The notes below the pieces were generated by a model that made no database searches, was not told the origin of the DNA, and saw nothing but the letters and a program-made list of their open reading frames with translations. From contig JACPNX010000044.1 of assembly GCA_016185275.1 (NCBI GenBank), positions 124,001 through 188,000 on the forward strand: a stretch of 64,000 nt of DNA, read 5' to 3'. This document shows, piece after piece, positions 8,286 through 17,454 of this stretch. The DNA is from Actinomycetota bacterium. Lineage in GTDB: Bacteria > Actinomycetota > Acidimicrobiia > Acidimicrobiales > Iamiaceae. The position numbers and the translations under genes were made by a program. The number at the start of each line of letters is the position of its first letter. Positions within the stretch are counted from its first letter, which is position 1.

Positions 8286-10595
8286 TCAGCGGACGCCGGC
8301 GCCGATCAGCTCCAAGACGCGCACGGTGCCCGTGGCGGCCGCGCTGCGGGCCCACTCCAGGGTGGCCATGTCGTCGGTCAGGTAGATCACCTGGACCCGC
8401 TCGCTGACCCGCCGCAACATGGCCAGCAGATCGAGGCGGACATCCATCGGCACCGGGGTGAGCGCGTCGTCGACCACGACGGGCAGCGTCTCCTTGTCCG
8501 GCCCCAGGCCCGAGGCCCGCCCGACCCGCGTGAGCAGGCGCCGCGCCACCTCGCCCGGCCCCTCGCCGGCCAGCGGGTCCGTCACCCGGCTCTCGAGGTC
8601 GCGCACGGTTCGCACCGTCTGCTGGTAGGCGGAGCTCAGCGCGCCGACCCGGCCGGGCTCGATGCCCGACAGGCGGCGCTCGAGCTCTTCGTGGCGCCGG
8701 CGGAGCAGTCCGGCCTGCTTCTCGCGGCGCGGCGGAGGCAGCTTCGCCCAGTGCGGTTGCCAGAGGATCCCGGCCTCCACCCGCACCTCTTCGAGCTCGG
8801 CGGCCACCACGTCAGCGGCGCGCACCGTGCCGCGGAGCCGGTCGCGACGCAGGCTGTCGAGGCGGGCCCGGGTCATGGCCTCGCGGGCACCGTCGGGCCC
8901 CGCCGTGATGCCGAGCCGGCTGAGGAGGGCGACGATGTCGGCGCGCGCCGCGACCTCGTCGCGCTCGGCCTCGACCAGGTCGTGCCGGCAATCCGCGAGC
9001 GCGGCGGCGAGGCCCGATCGCGCCGAGTCGACCTTGGCCGCCGCCGAGGCTGCCGCGGCCGCCAGCTCCGCCTCACGGGTCCTGCGCAGCGCGGGATTGC
9101 ACCTCGGCGCCAGGGCGCGCACCTCCGCCTCGACCGCGGCCGCCTGCTCGACGGTCGTCGTGCCGGCGAGCTCGCGCCATGACGCCATTGCTTGGATGCG
9201 CGCGTCGCCGACGGCCAGCCAGGCGTGGCGTGTCGCGTCGTCGACGGTGGGGGCGGCGTGGCGGAGCTGCGCGTCCTCCCAGCTGCCCGACCCGGTCCGC
9301 CGGGCCGCCTCGCGCTCGCGCGCCTCGGCCCGGTCGACCCTGCGGCGCGGGCGGACCACGAACAGGTAGGTGAGCACCGCCGCGACGGCCAGCAGAGCCA
9401 CCGTGCCCGCGGCCAACTCGCGGTTGGTCGTGAGCAGCGCTCCGATCAGGAGCAGCGTGACCGCCAGCAGGCCCCGGGTGACGAGAGGACCGGCGTGGCG
9501 CTCCGCGAGGACGCGCCGGACCCGGGCCTCGTCCAGGTCGTCGCTGGGTCGGGTGGAGGGCCGGCCAGACGCACCGTCGGCTGGGACCGGGCCGTGCCGG
9601 CCGTGCCCGGCCGCATGGTCGTCCCCGGGATCCGGCGCCCCGACGTCGTGGGCCAGGGCGGCATGGCGGCGCTCCACGTCGGCGAGACGGTGCCACGCCG
9701 ACCACAGCACGTCCGGGTCGAGCCGGGCCAGGCGCAGCACGAGCGGGCTCGTCGCATCCGGCGGCCCGGCCCGGTGTTGCGCGAGCGCGCCGGCCGCGGT
9801 CGCCGCCGCCTCCTCGGCCGAGCGCAGGGCGCCGACCAGGGACAGCAGGCCGGTGGCATCCGTGTCGGGCAGCCGCCGTCGGGGCTCGCCGGCGAGGACC
9901 GGTTCGGCCAGGGCGATGGCGCTACGCAGCACGCGCGCCCGCTCGTCGGCGGCCGCTCGGCGGGCTTCGCAGCCGCCGAGGTCGCCTTGGGCGTCGGCCA
10001 GCAGGCGATCGATCGCCTCGTGCTCGGCCAGGTCGTGGGCGCTGGCCAGCTCGTCGCCGAGCGCCGCGATGCGCTCGACCAGCGCGGCGTGCGCGATGCG
10101 GGCCTCGTAGTCCTCGGCGGCGCGCACCCGGACCACCAGCTCGTCACGCTCGACCGTCAATCGATCGATCTGGGCCCGCTCGATCTGCGCCTGACCGAGC
10201 TCGGCCTCGAGCTGGTCGCGCGAGGCCCGCGCTTGCGCCAGCTCCCGCACGACGGGCGAGGCGGGCGACCCGTCGTTCACGCCGAGGTCGCCGGCGCGCA
10301 CCACGAGCAGCCGGCGCAGCGTGGCGATGTCCGGGACCAGCTCGGGAACCACCCGGGTGGCGCGGGCGCCGTCAGGGTGCTCGGCCGTACCCTCGCCCAG
10401 GCTGACGGTGCGGCCCATCGCGTCCATGAGCCGGACGGTGGCGTCGCCCCGATCGCCCGCCAGTGCCTCGACCAGCGCCTCTCCGACGGCATCGCGGGTG
10501 AGCTCGTCGAGGCCGGCCAGCACGGTCAGCCGGGGATGCACCGACAGGCGCGTGCTTCGGTTCCCGAGCTGGAGCCGGACCTCTTCGATGCGCAC
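8286..10595 (-). CDS. YhaN-like SMC-type coiled-coil protein with degenerate ATPase
   Basis: 769 residues. The N-terminus (RIEEVRLQLGNRST, then RLTVLAGLDELTRDAVGEAL) aligns with the start of SMC/YhaN ATPases, but the Walker A loop GxxGxGKS is replaced by AGLDELTRDA and has no Lys-Ser/Thr. A long Ala/Arg/Glu-rich coiled coil follows, with two hydrophobic segments in the middle (about residues 383-425), then more coiled coil, then a C-terminal Walker B-like PVVVDDAL and the RVQVIYLTDD strand. The layout (split head, coiled coil, mid-protein membrane hairpin) fits YhaN-type proteins. Without Walker A it probably cannot hydrolyse ATP alone; a structural role is possible. No YhaO-like nuclease gene adjoins it. 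Confidence 0.75.
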   Translation of the reverse strand: MRIEEVRLQLGNRSTRLSVHPRLTVLAGLDELTRDAVGEALVEALAGDRGDATVRLMDAMGRTVSLGEGTAEHPDGARATRVVPELVPDIATLRRLLVVRAGDLGVNDGSPASPVVRELAQARASRDQLEAELGQAQIERAQIDRLTVERDELVVRVRAAEDYEARIAHAALVERIAALGDELASAHDLAEHEAIDRLLADAQGDLGGCEARRAAADERARVLRSAIALAEPVLAGEPRRRLPDTDATGLLSLVGALRSAEEAAATAAGALAQHRAGPPDATSPLVLRLARLDPDVLWSAWHRLADVERRHAALAHDVGAPDPGDDHAAGHGRHGPVPADGASGRPSTRPSDDLDEARVRRVLAERHAGPLVTRGLLAVTLLLIGALLTTNRELAAGTVALLAVAAVLTYLFVVRPRRRVDRAEAREREAARRTGSGSWEDAQLRHAAPTVDDATRHAWLAVGDARIQAMASWRELAGTTTVEQAAAVEAEVRALAPRCNPALRRTREAELAAAAASAAAKVDSARSGLAAALADCRHDLVEAERDEVAARADIVALLSRLGITAGPDGAREAMTRARLDSLRRDRLRGTVRAADVVAAELEEVRVEAGILWQPHWAKLPPPRREKQAGLLRRRHEELERRLSGIEPGRVGALSSAYQQTVRTVRDLESRVTDPLAGEGPGEVARRLLTRVGRASGLGPDKETLPVVVDDALTPVPMDVRLDLLAMLRRVSERVQVIYLTDDMATLEWARSAAATGTVRVLELIGAGVR

Positions 10596-10715
10596 GCCAG
10601 TCGTTCCCCTCGGATCACGGTTCCGGAGTCCTGTCGGCACGCGGCGCCGGGTCTCAACCCTCCGGTCAGGAGTGACCGGTGGGTAAGCCCGGGGCCCTGC
10701 CGGGCCTGCGCCGCC

Positions 10716-12074
10716 TCAGCCTGCGCCGCCGGTTCGTGAGGCGACGGCGGCGTCCATGGCCCGTCCGCGCTCGATGGCGGTCATGATCTCCACCGCGAGA
10801 TCGGGGTACTTCGCCATCAGCGCGCCGTAGATCATCTGCTGCTCCTGGAGCAGATCGGCGTTCGGGGCGAGCGTCCGCGCCGCGCCTTCCAGGTAGAGCA
10901 TCTGCTTGGACAGCAGCACGAGCTCTCGCGGGATGCGGACCCGGTAGCGGACCATGGACCGGATCATCGTGTCCATCAGCTCGCCGAGCTGCGCGGTGAT
11001 GACTCCGTTGCGCACGAAGGGCTCGTACAGCTCCTGGATCGTGGCCGCCATGTCGTCGACGTCGACGTCGACCGGCACGGAGCCGAACGCCCTCAGCGCC
11101 CGGACCATGCTCGGGTAGTCGTTCGTCGTCACGGCCATCAGGTACATGGCGAGCCGGGCGCGGGCCGAGTCGGTGAGGCGGCCGACGATGCCGAAGTCGA
11201 ACAGCACGAAGGTGCCGTCGTCGAGCACGGAGATGTTGCCGGCGTGCAGGTCGCCGTGGAAGAAGCCGTGCACGATCACCCCCTCCACGACCGTCTGCAC
11301 GCCGAGGCGCAGCAACCGTGCGGTGTCGATGCCGCGCGCCCGCATGCCCTCGACGTCGGTGAAGCGCAAGCCGCGGATGCGTTCCATGGTCAGCACTCGC
11401 CGCCCCACCAGCTCACCGTGGACGAGCGGCACCCGGCAGTCGGTGATGCCCGACTCCGTGAGGAGCCGTTGCATCCGGCGCATGTTGTCGGCCTCGAGGC
11501 GGAAGTCCATCTCCTCGTGCAGGGTCCGGGCGAAGTCCTCGGCGAGGGCCCGCGGCGAGCCCACCGAGGTCTGCGGGATGTGCTCGAGCACCTCGCAGAC
11601 GAGCAGCAGCGCGCGCAGCTCATCGCGCACCTGGTCGTCGAGCCCCGGCCGCTGGACCTTGACCACGACCTCGCGCCCGTCGAGCAGGGTGGCCGCGTGG
11701 ACCTGGCCGATCGAGGCGGCGGCCAGCGGTTCGTCGTCGAAGGAGGCGAACACCGAGCGCAGGGGGCGGGCGAGGTCCTCCTCGACGATCCGGCGGGCGA
11801 GCGCCCCTGGGAAGGGCGGGACCCGGTCCCGCAGGGCGCCGAACTCCTCGGTCCACTCCGGGGGGAACAGGCCCGGGCTCGAGGCGATGACCTGGCCGAC
11901 CTTGACGAACGTGGGGCCGAGCTCCACGAAGGCCCGGCGGACCCGCCGGGGGACCGGCTCGCGAGGGTCGGCCAGGCTGCGGGCCAGCGTGGCGCCGACG
12001 GTCCAGGTGCGCCTGGCGATGCCGCCCCGGGCGGCGTGGCGGCGGCGCCCCGAGTCGCGCACGGCGGGTTCCAT
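10716..12074 (-). CDS. ABC1/UbiB (AarF) family atypical kinase
   Basis: 452 residues. The family's KxGQ region is FVELGPTFVKVGQVIASSPGLFP, and the Ala-rich nucleotide loop is LAAASIGQVHAATL; the VVKVQRPGL lysine strand, HGDLHAGN catalytic loop and FDFGIVG metal motif follow in the expected order. Members support quinone synthesis or lipid homeostasis, with ATPase or kinase-like activity. The C-terminal transmembrane pair found in many UbiB proteins is not evident. Menaquinone-related function would be expected in an actinobacterium, but this is inference. Divergent from the ABC exporter. Confidence 0.9.
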   Translation of the reverse strand: MEPAVRDSGRRRHAARGGIARRTWTVGATLARSLADPREPVPRRVRRAFVELGPTFVKVGQVIASSPGLFPPEWTEEFGALRDRVPPFPGALARRIVEEDLARPLRSVFASFDDEPLAAASIGQVHAATLLDGREVVVKVQRPGLDDQVRDELRALLLVCEVLEHIPQTSVGSPRALAEDFARTLHEEMDFRLEADNMRRMQRLLTESGITDCRVPLVHGELVGRRVLTMERIRGLRFTDVEGMRARGIDTARLLRLGVQTVVEGVIVHGFFHGDLHAGNISVLDDGTFVLFDFGIVGRLTDSARARLAMYLMAVTTNDYPSMVRALRAFGSVPVDVDVDDMAATIQELYEPFVRNGVITAQLGELMDTMIRSMVRYRVRIPRELVLLSKQMLYLEGAARTLAPNADLLQEQQMIYGALMAKYPDLAVEIMTAIERGRAMDAAVASRTGGAG

Positions 12075-12199
12075 GGGCGGCCGACCGTACCCGGAACTGA
12101 TGCGCCCGACGCCCGGCCGCCCCGGTACATTGACCGGCGGGTCAAGCGGCGGCGGATCCGCCGCCGCGGCGCGACCCGGTCCAAGAAGGGGGACCCGCC

Positions 12200-14044
12200 A
12201 TCTCCGGTGCAGCGGCCAGATCAGGTACCGACTCCCCGCGGCCTGCCGCGCCCCGCGCCACCCGCGACGGCTGGCGCCTGATCCTGCGCCAGGTCAAGGC
12301 GCAGAGGGCGGGGATCTCGTTCGCCATCACCGTCGGCCTCGTGTGGACGGCGGGCAAGGTCGCCGTTCCCAAGCTCGTGCAGCGCGGCGTCGACGCGGGC
12401 ATCGTCGCCGGCGACAAGCCCGCCATCCTGCGCTGGGCGCTGCTCATCGCGGGCGCCGGGCTGATCTCGGCCGTGTTCACCGGGATGCGGCGCTACTGGG
12501 CCTTCAAGGAGGCGCGGTGGACCGAGATGGTCCTGCGCGACCGGTTGTTCGCCCACATCCAGCGCCTGCACTTCGCGTACCACGACGAGGCCCAGACCGG
12601 TCAGCTGATGAGCCGGGCCAACACCGACCTCCAGCAGATCCAGGGCTTCGTCGTGCTCATACCGCTGAGCATCTCCAACGCGGTGACCGTCCTCGCCGTC
12701 ACCGTGCTGCTCCTGCTGACCAGCCCGCTGCTGGCGCTGATCGCCCTGCTGCCGCTGCCGCTCGTGAACGTGGCCGCCAAGATGTTCTCGAGCCGCCTGC
12801 ACCCGACGATGGTCGGCGTCCAGCAGGAGTCGGCCGAGCTGGCCGCGGTGGTCGAGGAGAGCGTGTCCGGTGTGCGGGTGGTGAAGGGCTTCGGCGCCGA
12901 GCGCGTCCAGCAGCGCCGCCTGCGCGACGAGGCCGACGACCTCTACGAGGTCTCCCTCACCGCCACCCGCATCCGCTCCCGCTACTGGCCGATCCTCGAA
13001 CTGCTCCCGAACCTCGGCCTCGTGGGCGTGCTGGCCTACGGCGGCCGGCTCGTCATCGACGGTCGCCTGCGCCTCGGCGAGCTCATCGCGTTCAACGTCT
13101 ACGTCGTCATGCTCATCTGGCCGTTGCGCATGCTGGGCATGATCATCGCCTGGGCCCAGCGGGCGTCGGCGTCCGCCCAGCGCGTCCACGAGGTCTTGTC
13201 GACCGCACCGGTGGTCGTCGATCCCGCCAAGCCGGTGCAGCTCCCGCCCGACGGCCGCGGCGAGGTCCGCTTCGAGCGCGTGCGCTTCGGCTACGCCAAC
13301 GGCTCCGGTCCCGTGCTCGACGGGTTCGACCTGCGCATCGCGCCCGGCGAGTCGGTTGCCCTCGTCGGGGCCACCGGGAGCGGCAAGTCGACGGTGGCCA
13401 AGCTCATCCCGCGCTTCTACGACGTGGACGACGGCGCGGTGCTGATCGACGGGGTCGACGTGCGGCGTGCCGCCATCGCCGACGTGCGCCGGTCGGTCGG
13501 CATCGTGTTCGAGGAGACCTTCCTGTTCAGCGACTCGATCGCGGCCAACATCGCCTTCGCCGACCCCGACGCGCCGCCCGAGGCCGTCGAGCGGGCGGCC
13601 CGCCTGGCCGGCGCGCACGAGTTCATCACGGAGCTGCCGGAGGGCTACGGCACGGAGATCGGCGAGCGCGGCTACTCGCTGTCGGGCGGGCAGCGCCAGC
13701 GCATCGCCATCGCCCGCGCCATCCTGGCCGACCCTCGGGTGCTCATCCTCGACGACGCCACGTCGGCCGTGGACCCGACCAAGGAGCACGAGATCCGAGA
13801 CGCCCTCACCGAGGTGATGCGCGGCCGCACGACCATCGTGATCGCGCACCGCCCGGCCACCATCGCGCTCGCCGAGCGGGTCGTGCTGATCGACGGCGGA
13901 CGGGTTGCCGAGTCCGGCACCCACGAGGAGCTGCTGGCGGGATCCGATCGCTACCGGCAGGTGCTGGCCTCGGCCGAGCGGGCCACGGGCGAAGGCATCG
14001 GTGCCGGCGTCGACGCCGAGGTCGGCGCGGGGGTGCGGGACTGA
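12200..14044 (+). CDS. ABC exporter half-transporter, degenerate-Walker B subunit
   Basis: About 614 residues. Membrane domain with six helices (first about residues 38-60), then an ATPase with GATGSGKST, signature LSGGQRQ and Walker B VLILDDATSAVD. The catalytic Glu is replaced by Asp (DD), marking the degenerate site of a heterodimeric exporter; the partner follows with a TGATG overlap. No ATG, GTG or TTG occurs between the upstream stop (12131) and GTG 12341, and that GTG lies inside the first membrane helix. The ATC at 12200 has AAGGGGGA seven bases upstream and gives a normal N-terminus, so I prefer it; CTG at 12278 is the alternative. Cargo unknown. Confidence 0.85.
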   Translation: MSGAAARSGTDSPRPAAPRATRDGWRLILRQVKAQRAGISFAITVGLVWTAGKVAVPKLVQRGVDAGIVAGDKPAILRWALLIAGAGLISAVFTGMRRYWAFKEARWTEMVLRDRLFAHIQRLHFAYHDEAQTGQLMSRANTDLQQIQGFVVLIPLSISNAVTVLAVTVLLLLTSPLLALIALLPLPLVNVAAKMFSSRLHPTMVGVQQESAELAAVVEESVSGVRVVKGFGAERVQQRRLRDEADDLYEVSLTATRIRSRYWPILELLPNLGLVGVLAYGGRLVIDGRLRLGELIAFNVYVVMLIWPLRMLGMIIAWAQRASASAQRVHEVLSTAPVVVDPAKPVQLPPDGRGEVRFERVRFGYANGSGPVLDGFDLRIAPGESVALVGATGSGKSTVAKLIPRFYDVDDGAVLIDGVDVRRAAIADVRRSVGIVFEETFLFSDSIAANIAFADPDAPPEAVERAARLAGAHEFITELPEGYGTEIGERGYSLSGGQRQRIAIARAILADPRVLILDDATSAVDPTKEHEIRDALTEVMRGRTTIVIAHRPATIALAERVVLIDGGRVAESGTHEELLAGSDRYRQVLASAERATGEGIGAGVDAEVGAGVRD

Positions 14045-15876
14045 TGTGGGGGATGTCGGCGGTCTCCGACGACGAGCAGCTCGATGCCGAGGCGGCGCGC
14101 CGGCTCCTGCGCCGCTGCTGGCGGATGCTGGACCAGTACCGGCTGCAGCTCGTCGGCGCGCTCGCCCTCGTCGTGCTCTACACGCTGGCCACGGTGGCCG
14201 GGCCCTACCTCGTGAAGCTCGGCATCGACCGGGCCATCCGCAAGGGCGACGGCTCGATGCTGGACAAGATCGTCCTCGCCTACGTCGGGGTGGCCGCGAT
14301 CGGGTTCCTCAGCAACCGGGCCCAGGTGATGGTGCTCGGGCGGGTGGGCGAGAACTTCCTGCGCGACATGCGCGTGCGGGTCTTCGACCACCTGCTCCGC
14401 CTGTCGATGCCCTTCTACGACCGCGAGAAGGCAGGCGTCGTCGTGTCCCGCATGACCTCCGACGTGGACTCGCTCCAGGAGCTCGTGCAGATGGGGCTGA
14501 TCCAGTTCCTCAGCAGCCTCCTGCTGATCGTCGTGTCGGTGGTGGCGCTGTTCTTCGTGTCGTGGCAGCTGATGCTGATCTGCCTGATCCCGCTGCCGTT
14601 CGTCGTCGTCGCCAGCATCAAGTTCCAGCGGGACTCGAACCGGGCGTACCTCACGATCCGCGACCGCATCGGCAACATGCTGTCGATGCTCCAGGAGGGC
14701 ATCGCCGGGGTGCGGGTCATCCAGGCGTTCAGCCGGGAGGACGTCCAGACCGGCCGGTTCGGACGCCGCAACCGCACCCTCTACGACGCGCACATGCGCT
14801 CGGTGAAGATCCAGGCGTGGTACCTCCCGGTGATCGAGTTCGCGGGCACGGGCACGACCGCTCTCGTCATGGGCATCGGCGGGTGGCTGGCCGTGCGCAA
14901 CGGCGTTCGGGCCGAGGGCTCGGCCGCGGGCGGGGCGGTCACGGTCGGCACCGTGGCCTTCTTCGTGCTGTCGCTGTCCAACCTGTTCGAGCCGGTCCAG
15001 CAGCTGTCGCAGCTGTTCAACACGGTCCAGTCGGCCGGTGCCGGTCTCAACAAGCTGTTCGGCCTCATGGACACCGAGGTGGACCTCGTGGAGCCGGTGG
15101 ATCCGGTGGCGCTGCCCGCGGAGGGCGCGATCGTGGTCGACCGTGTCTCGTTCGCCTACACACCGGGCGGCGAGCGGGTGCTGCGCGACGTCTCGTTGAC
15201 CGTGGCGCCGGGGGAGCGCCTGGCGCTGGTCGGGCCCACCGGCGCCGGCAAGTCGACGCTGGCCAAGCTGATGGCCCGCCTCTACGACCCGACGGAGGGA
15301 ACCATCACGTTCGGCGGCGTGGACCTGCGCGCCGTCGCCACCGCGGAGCTGCGCCGCCAGATCGTGGTGGTGCCGCAGGAGGGCTTCCTGTTCAACGGGA
15401 CCATCCGCGACAACGTGCGCCTCGGGCGCGCCGGCGCCGGCGACGCGGAAGTCGAGGACGCGCTCGAGGCCATCGGGGCACGCGAGCGGTTCGCGGCGCT
15501 GCCGGCCGGGCTCGACACCGAGGTGCGCGAGCGGGGCAGCCGCCTGTCGGCCGGCGAGAAGCAGCTCGTGTCGTTGGCCCGCGCCGCGCTGGCCGACCCG
15601 ACCGTGCTCGTGCTCGACGAGGCGACGTCGTCGCTCGACCCGGGCACCGAAGCGCTGGTCGAGCAGGCGCTCGAGCGGCTCATGGTGGGCCGGACGGTGA
15701 TCGTGATCGCCCACCGCCTGTCGACGTCGGAGCGCGCCGACCGGGTGGGTGTTGTGCTCGGCGGGCGGCTGGTCGAGCTGGGAACCCACGACGAGCTCGT
15801 CGCCGCGGGCGGTGCCTACGCCAGCCTCTACGACACCTGGATCCGCGGCCTCGCCGCCGCCTCTTCCCCGGGCTGA
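14044..15876 (+). CDS. ABC exporter half-transporter, catalytic subunit
   Basis: 610 residues. Six-helix membrane domain (first helix about residues 35-57), then an ATPase with GPTGAGKST, Walker B VLVLDEATSSLD with the catalytic Glu, and a non-standard signature LSAGEKQ. Paired with the preceding protein, one composite ATP site is canonical (this Walker B plus partner LSGGQ) and the other degenerate (partner DD plus LSAGE), as in BmrCD or TM287/288-type exporters. The ATG overlaps the previous stop. The pair probably exports a lipid, drug or peptide; nothing nearby identifies the cargo. Confidence 0.92.
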   Translation: MWGMSAVSDDEQLDAEAARRLLRRCWRMLDQYRLQLVGALALVVLYTLATVAGPYLVKLGIDRAIRKGDGSMLDKIVLAYVGVAAIGFLSNRAQVMVLGRVGENFLRDMRVRVFDHLLRLSMPFYDREKAGVVVSRMTSDVDSLQELVQMGLIQFLSSLLLIVVSVVALFFVSWQLMLICLIPLPFVVVASIKFQRDSNRAYLTIRDRIGNMLSMLQEGIAGVRVIQAFSREDVQTGRFGRRNRTLYDAHMRSVKIQAWYLPVIEFAGTGTTALVMGIGGWLAVRNGVRAEGSAAGGAVTVGTVAFFVLSLSNLFEPVQQLSQLFNTVQSAGAGLNKLFGLMDTEVDLVEPVDPVALPAEGAIVVDRVSFAYTPGGERVLRDVSLTVAPGERLALVGPTGAGKSTLAKLMARLYDPTEGTITFGGVDLRAVATAELRRQIVVVPQEGFLFNGTIRDNVRLGRAGAGDAEVEDALEAIGARERFAALPAGLDTEVRERGSRLSAGEKQLVSLARAALADPTVLVLDEATSSLDPGTEALVEQALERLMVGRTVIVIAHRLSTSERADRVGVVLGGRLVELGTHDELVAAGGAYASLYDTWIRGLAAASSPG

Positions 15877-16242
15877 GCCCCTGCGCTTCCCCTGATCGAG
15901 CGCGGAAATGTGCGGCCGATGTGGGAACCAGACGGCGGTCCGGAGCGTCGTCTTGGCCACGATCCCACCTCCGGAGTGAACAATGCGCATCGGGCGAACG
16001 CGATGCCGGTGGACCAGGCCATGGCGCGCTTGAAGGCGCTTCCGCTGGATCCCCTGAGCGTGAAGTACTCGGGCCTCCCACCGGTCGAGCGGGCCAGCCG
16101 GATCACCGAGGAACGGAAGCGTGCCGCCGGGTCGACGTCGACCACCGGCGGTTGAGGAACGTCTCGAGGCTCGTGTTGGGGTCCAACCGGCGCCGCGAGC
16201 CGGCGGGTCCCGAGCGGCACCGCGGCGGCCAGACTGGCGGTC
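15877..16242. other. 366-base gap after ABC exporter
   Basis: This stretch separates the exporter from the next conserved gene. It contains one weak open frame (15910-16155), described separately. No clear terminator, RNA gene or promoter was recognised. Confidence 0.5.
15910..16155 (+). CDS. Possible small hypothetical protein
   Basis: 81 codons from GTG at 15910, or about 50 from ATG at 16003. The second half (MPVDQAMARLKALPLDP, then PPVERASRITEERKRAAG) shows codon use like its neighbours and an amphipathic character; the first half does not. No family recognised and no strong ribosome-binding site. It may be a real short gene or chance. Confidence 0.3.
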   Translation: MRPMWEPDGGPERRLGHDPTSGVNNAHRANAMPVDQAMARLKALPLDPLSVKYSGLPPVERASRITEERKRAAGSTSTTGG

Positions 16243-17247
16243 GTGCCGACCGTCCGGACCGAGGTCACCGAGATCACGACCGGCCTGGCGATGCTCGGCC
16301 TTGGCGATCTCGACTGGGCGCTGGCCGCCCGGCCGGCCGAGCTGGCCGGCGTCACCGATGCCCACTGGGACCGGCTCGCCGCCGCCCGCGCCGACGCCGG
16401 TTACGAGCCCGACTTCTCCACGGCGTGGGCGAACGGCCTGGCCTTCCTGCGTGCCGCCGACGGGTTGCGCGGCCGCGTGCCGCTGCGCATCGAGTGGAAG
16501 GGCCCCGACAAGCTGCCCCAGGTGGCCGACGTGCCGGCTGATCTGCGGGTCGACCGCGTGTACCTGGTGTCGTGCAAGTACCTGTCGAAGGTGCTCGCCA
16601 ACCTGGCGCCGGCGAGTCTGTTCGACGGGCCTGGGGTCGACGGAGGTTCGCCGCGGGCCGGTGACTGGTTCGCGGCCGTCGCACCGACGGAGCTGCAGGA
16701 CTTCTTCGCCGCGGTGCGCTCCGACGTCGGCGCCAGCGCGCTGCCGGCGCTCGCCGCCGACCTCGACCGGCCCGGGCGCGACCTGCTGAAGCAGTCGCTC
16801 GCTCGTACCCTGCCGCCGGGGGCGGCTTCTGCGTACGAGAGCTTCGTTCGGGCCGTCGGTGAGCGCTCGGCCGCTCGCTGGGCCGCGCGCCTCGGCGACC
16901 TCGCCGCCCGTGAGCGGCTGCTCTGGCGCCTCCTGCGCCTCGGCGGCGCGCCGTACTTCGTGCTCGGCTCGTCAGCGGCGGGCGCCATGCGGCTGCGCAT
17001 CGACACGCCGTGGGACTGGCGGCAGCGGTACCGGCTCCGAGCCTTCGAGGTGTGGCCGGAGCCGGCCGGCCAGCCGGTGGTGCGCTGGCAGGCCAGCGTC
17101 CGTGACGCCCAGGCTGGTGGGGACCGCACCGTGCGGGGACACGTCGAGGTCCGCTGGAGCCACGGCCGGTTCTCCGGCGCCCCGGAGGCCAAGGTGTACC
17201 TCGACACGCCGCACGCCGCGGTCCCCGGCTACACCGAGCTGTCCTGA
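16243..17247 (+). CDS. Conserved-looking hypothetical protein
   Basis: 334 residues with strong actinobacterial codon bias throughout; no signal peptide or membrane segment. Conspicuous features are RIEWKGPDKLPQVADVP followed by VDRVYLVSCKYLSKVL in the first third, a central helical region, and a beta-rich C-terminus (MRLRIDTPWDW, then VVRWQASV, then GHVEVRWSHGRFSG). The Asp/CKY-Lys spacing could suggest a nuclease-like core but this is too weak to call. I do not recognise the family. Confidence 0.75.
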   Translation: MPTVRTEVTEITTGLAMLGLGDLDWALAARPAELAGVTDAHWDRLAAARADAGYEPDFSTAWANGLAFLRAADGLRGRVPLRIEWKGPDKLPQVADVPADLRVDRVYLVSCKYLSKVLANLAPASLFDGPGVDGGSPRAGDWFAAVAPTELQDFFAAVRSDVGASALPALAADLDRPGRDLLKQSLARTLPPGAASAYESFVRAVGERSAARWAARLGDLAARERLLWRLLRLGGAPYFVLGSSAAGAMRLRIDTPWDWRQRYRLRAFEVWPEPAGQPVVRWQASVRDAQAGGDRTVRGHVEVRWSHGRFSGAPEAKVYLDTPHAAVPGYTELS

Positions 17248-17393
17248 CCCCAAGCTCCCATGGTGGTCGCATGTTCGGGACAAGATGTGCGACGAAACTG
17301 CGACCACTACGGCGGTCACGGCTGCGGCGCGGCGAGGCCGGCTGCGGCGCGGCCGAGGCCGGTCAGGGGCGCGGCGAGACCGGTCAGCCGATG

Positions 17394-17420
17394 GTGACCC
17401 GGACGACACGGCTGGGAAAC
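17394..17420 (+). promoter_or_regulatory. Candidate GlnR-type half-site array before the nitrate regulator
   Basis: Three pentamers, GTGAC, GACAC and GAAAC, are spaced by exactly six bases each (11-bp period), 34 bases before the regulator's ATG. GlnR boxes in actinobacteria are built as GTnAC and GAAAC half-sites with six-base spacers. The match is partial and no glnR gene is in the window. Confidence 0.45.
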
Positions 17421-17454
17421 ACCGGAGCAACCGACCTCTCGGAGACTTGCCGGC

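Noticed and set aside
11146-14043. Upstream extension of the second ABC subunit frame
   Set aside because: Low-complexity translation across ubiB and the first ABC gene; the true start is ATG 14044.
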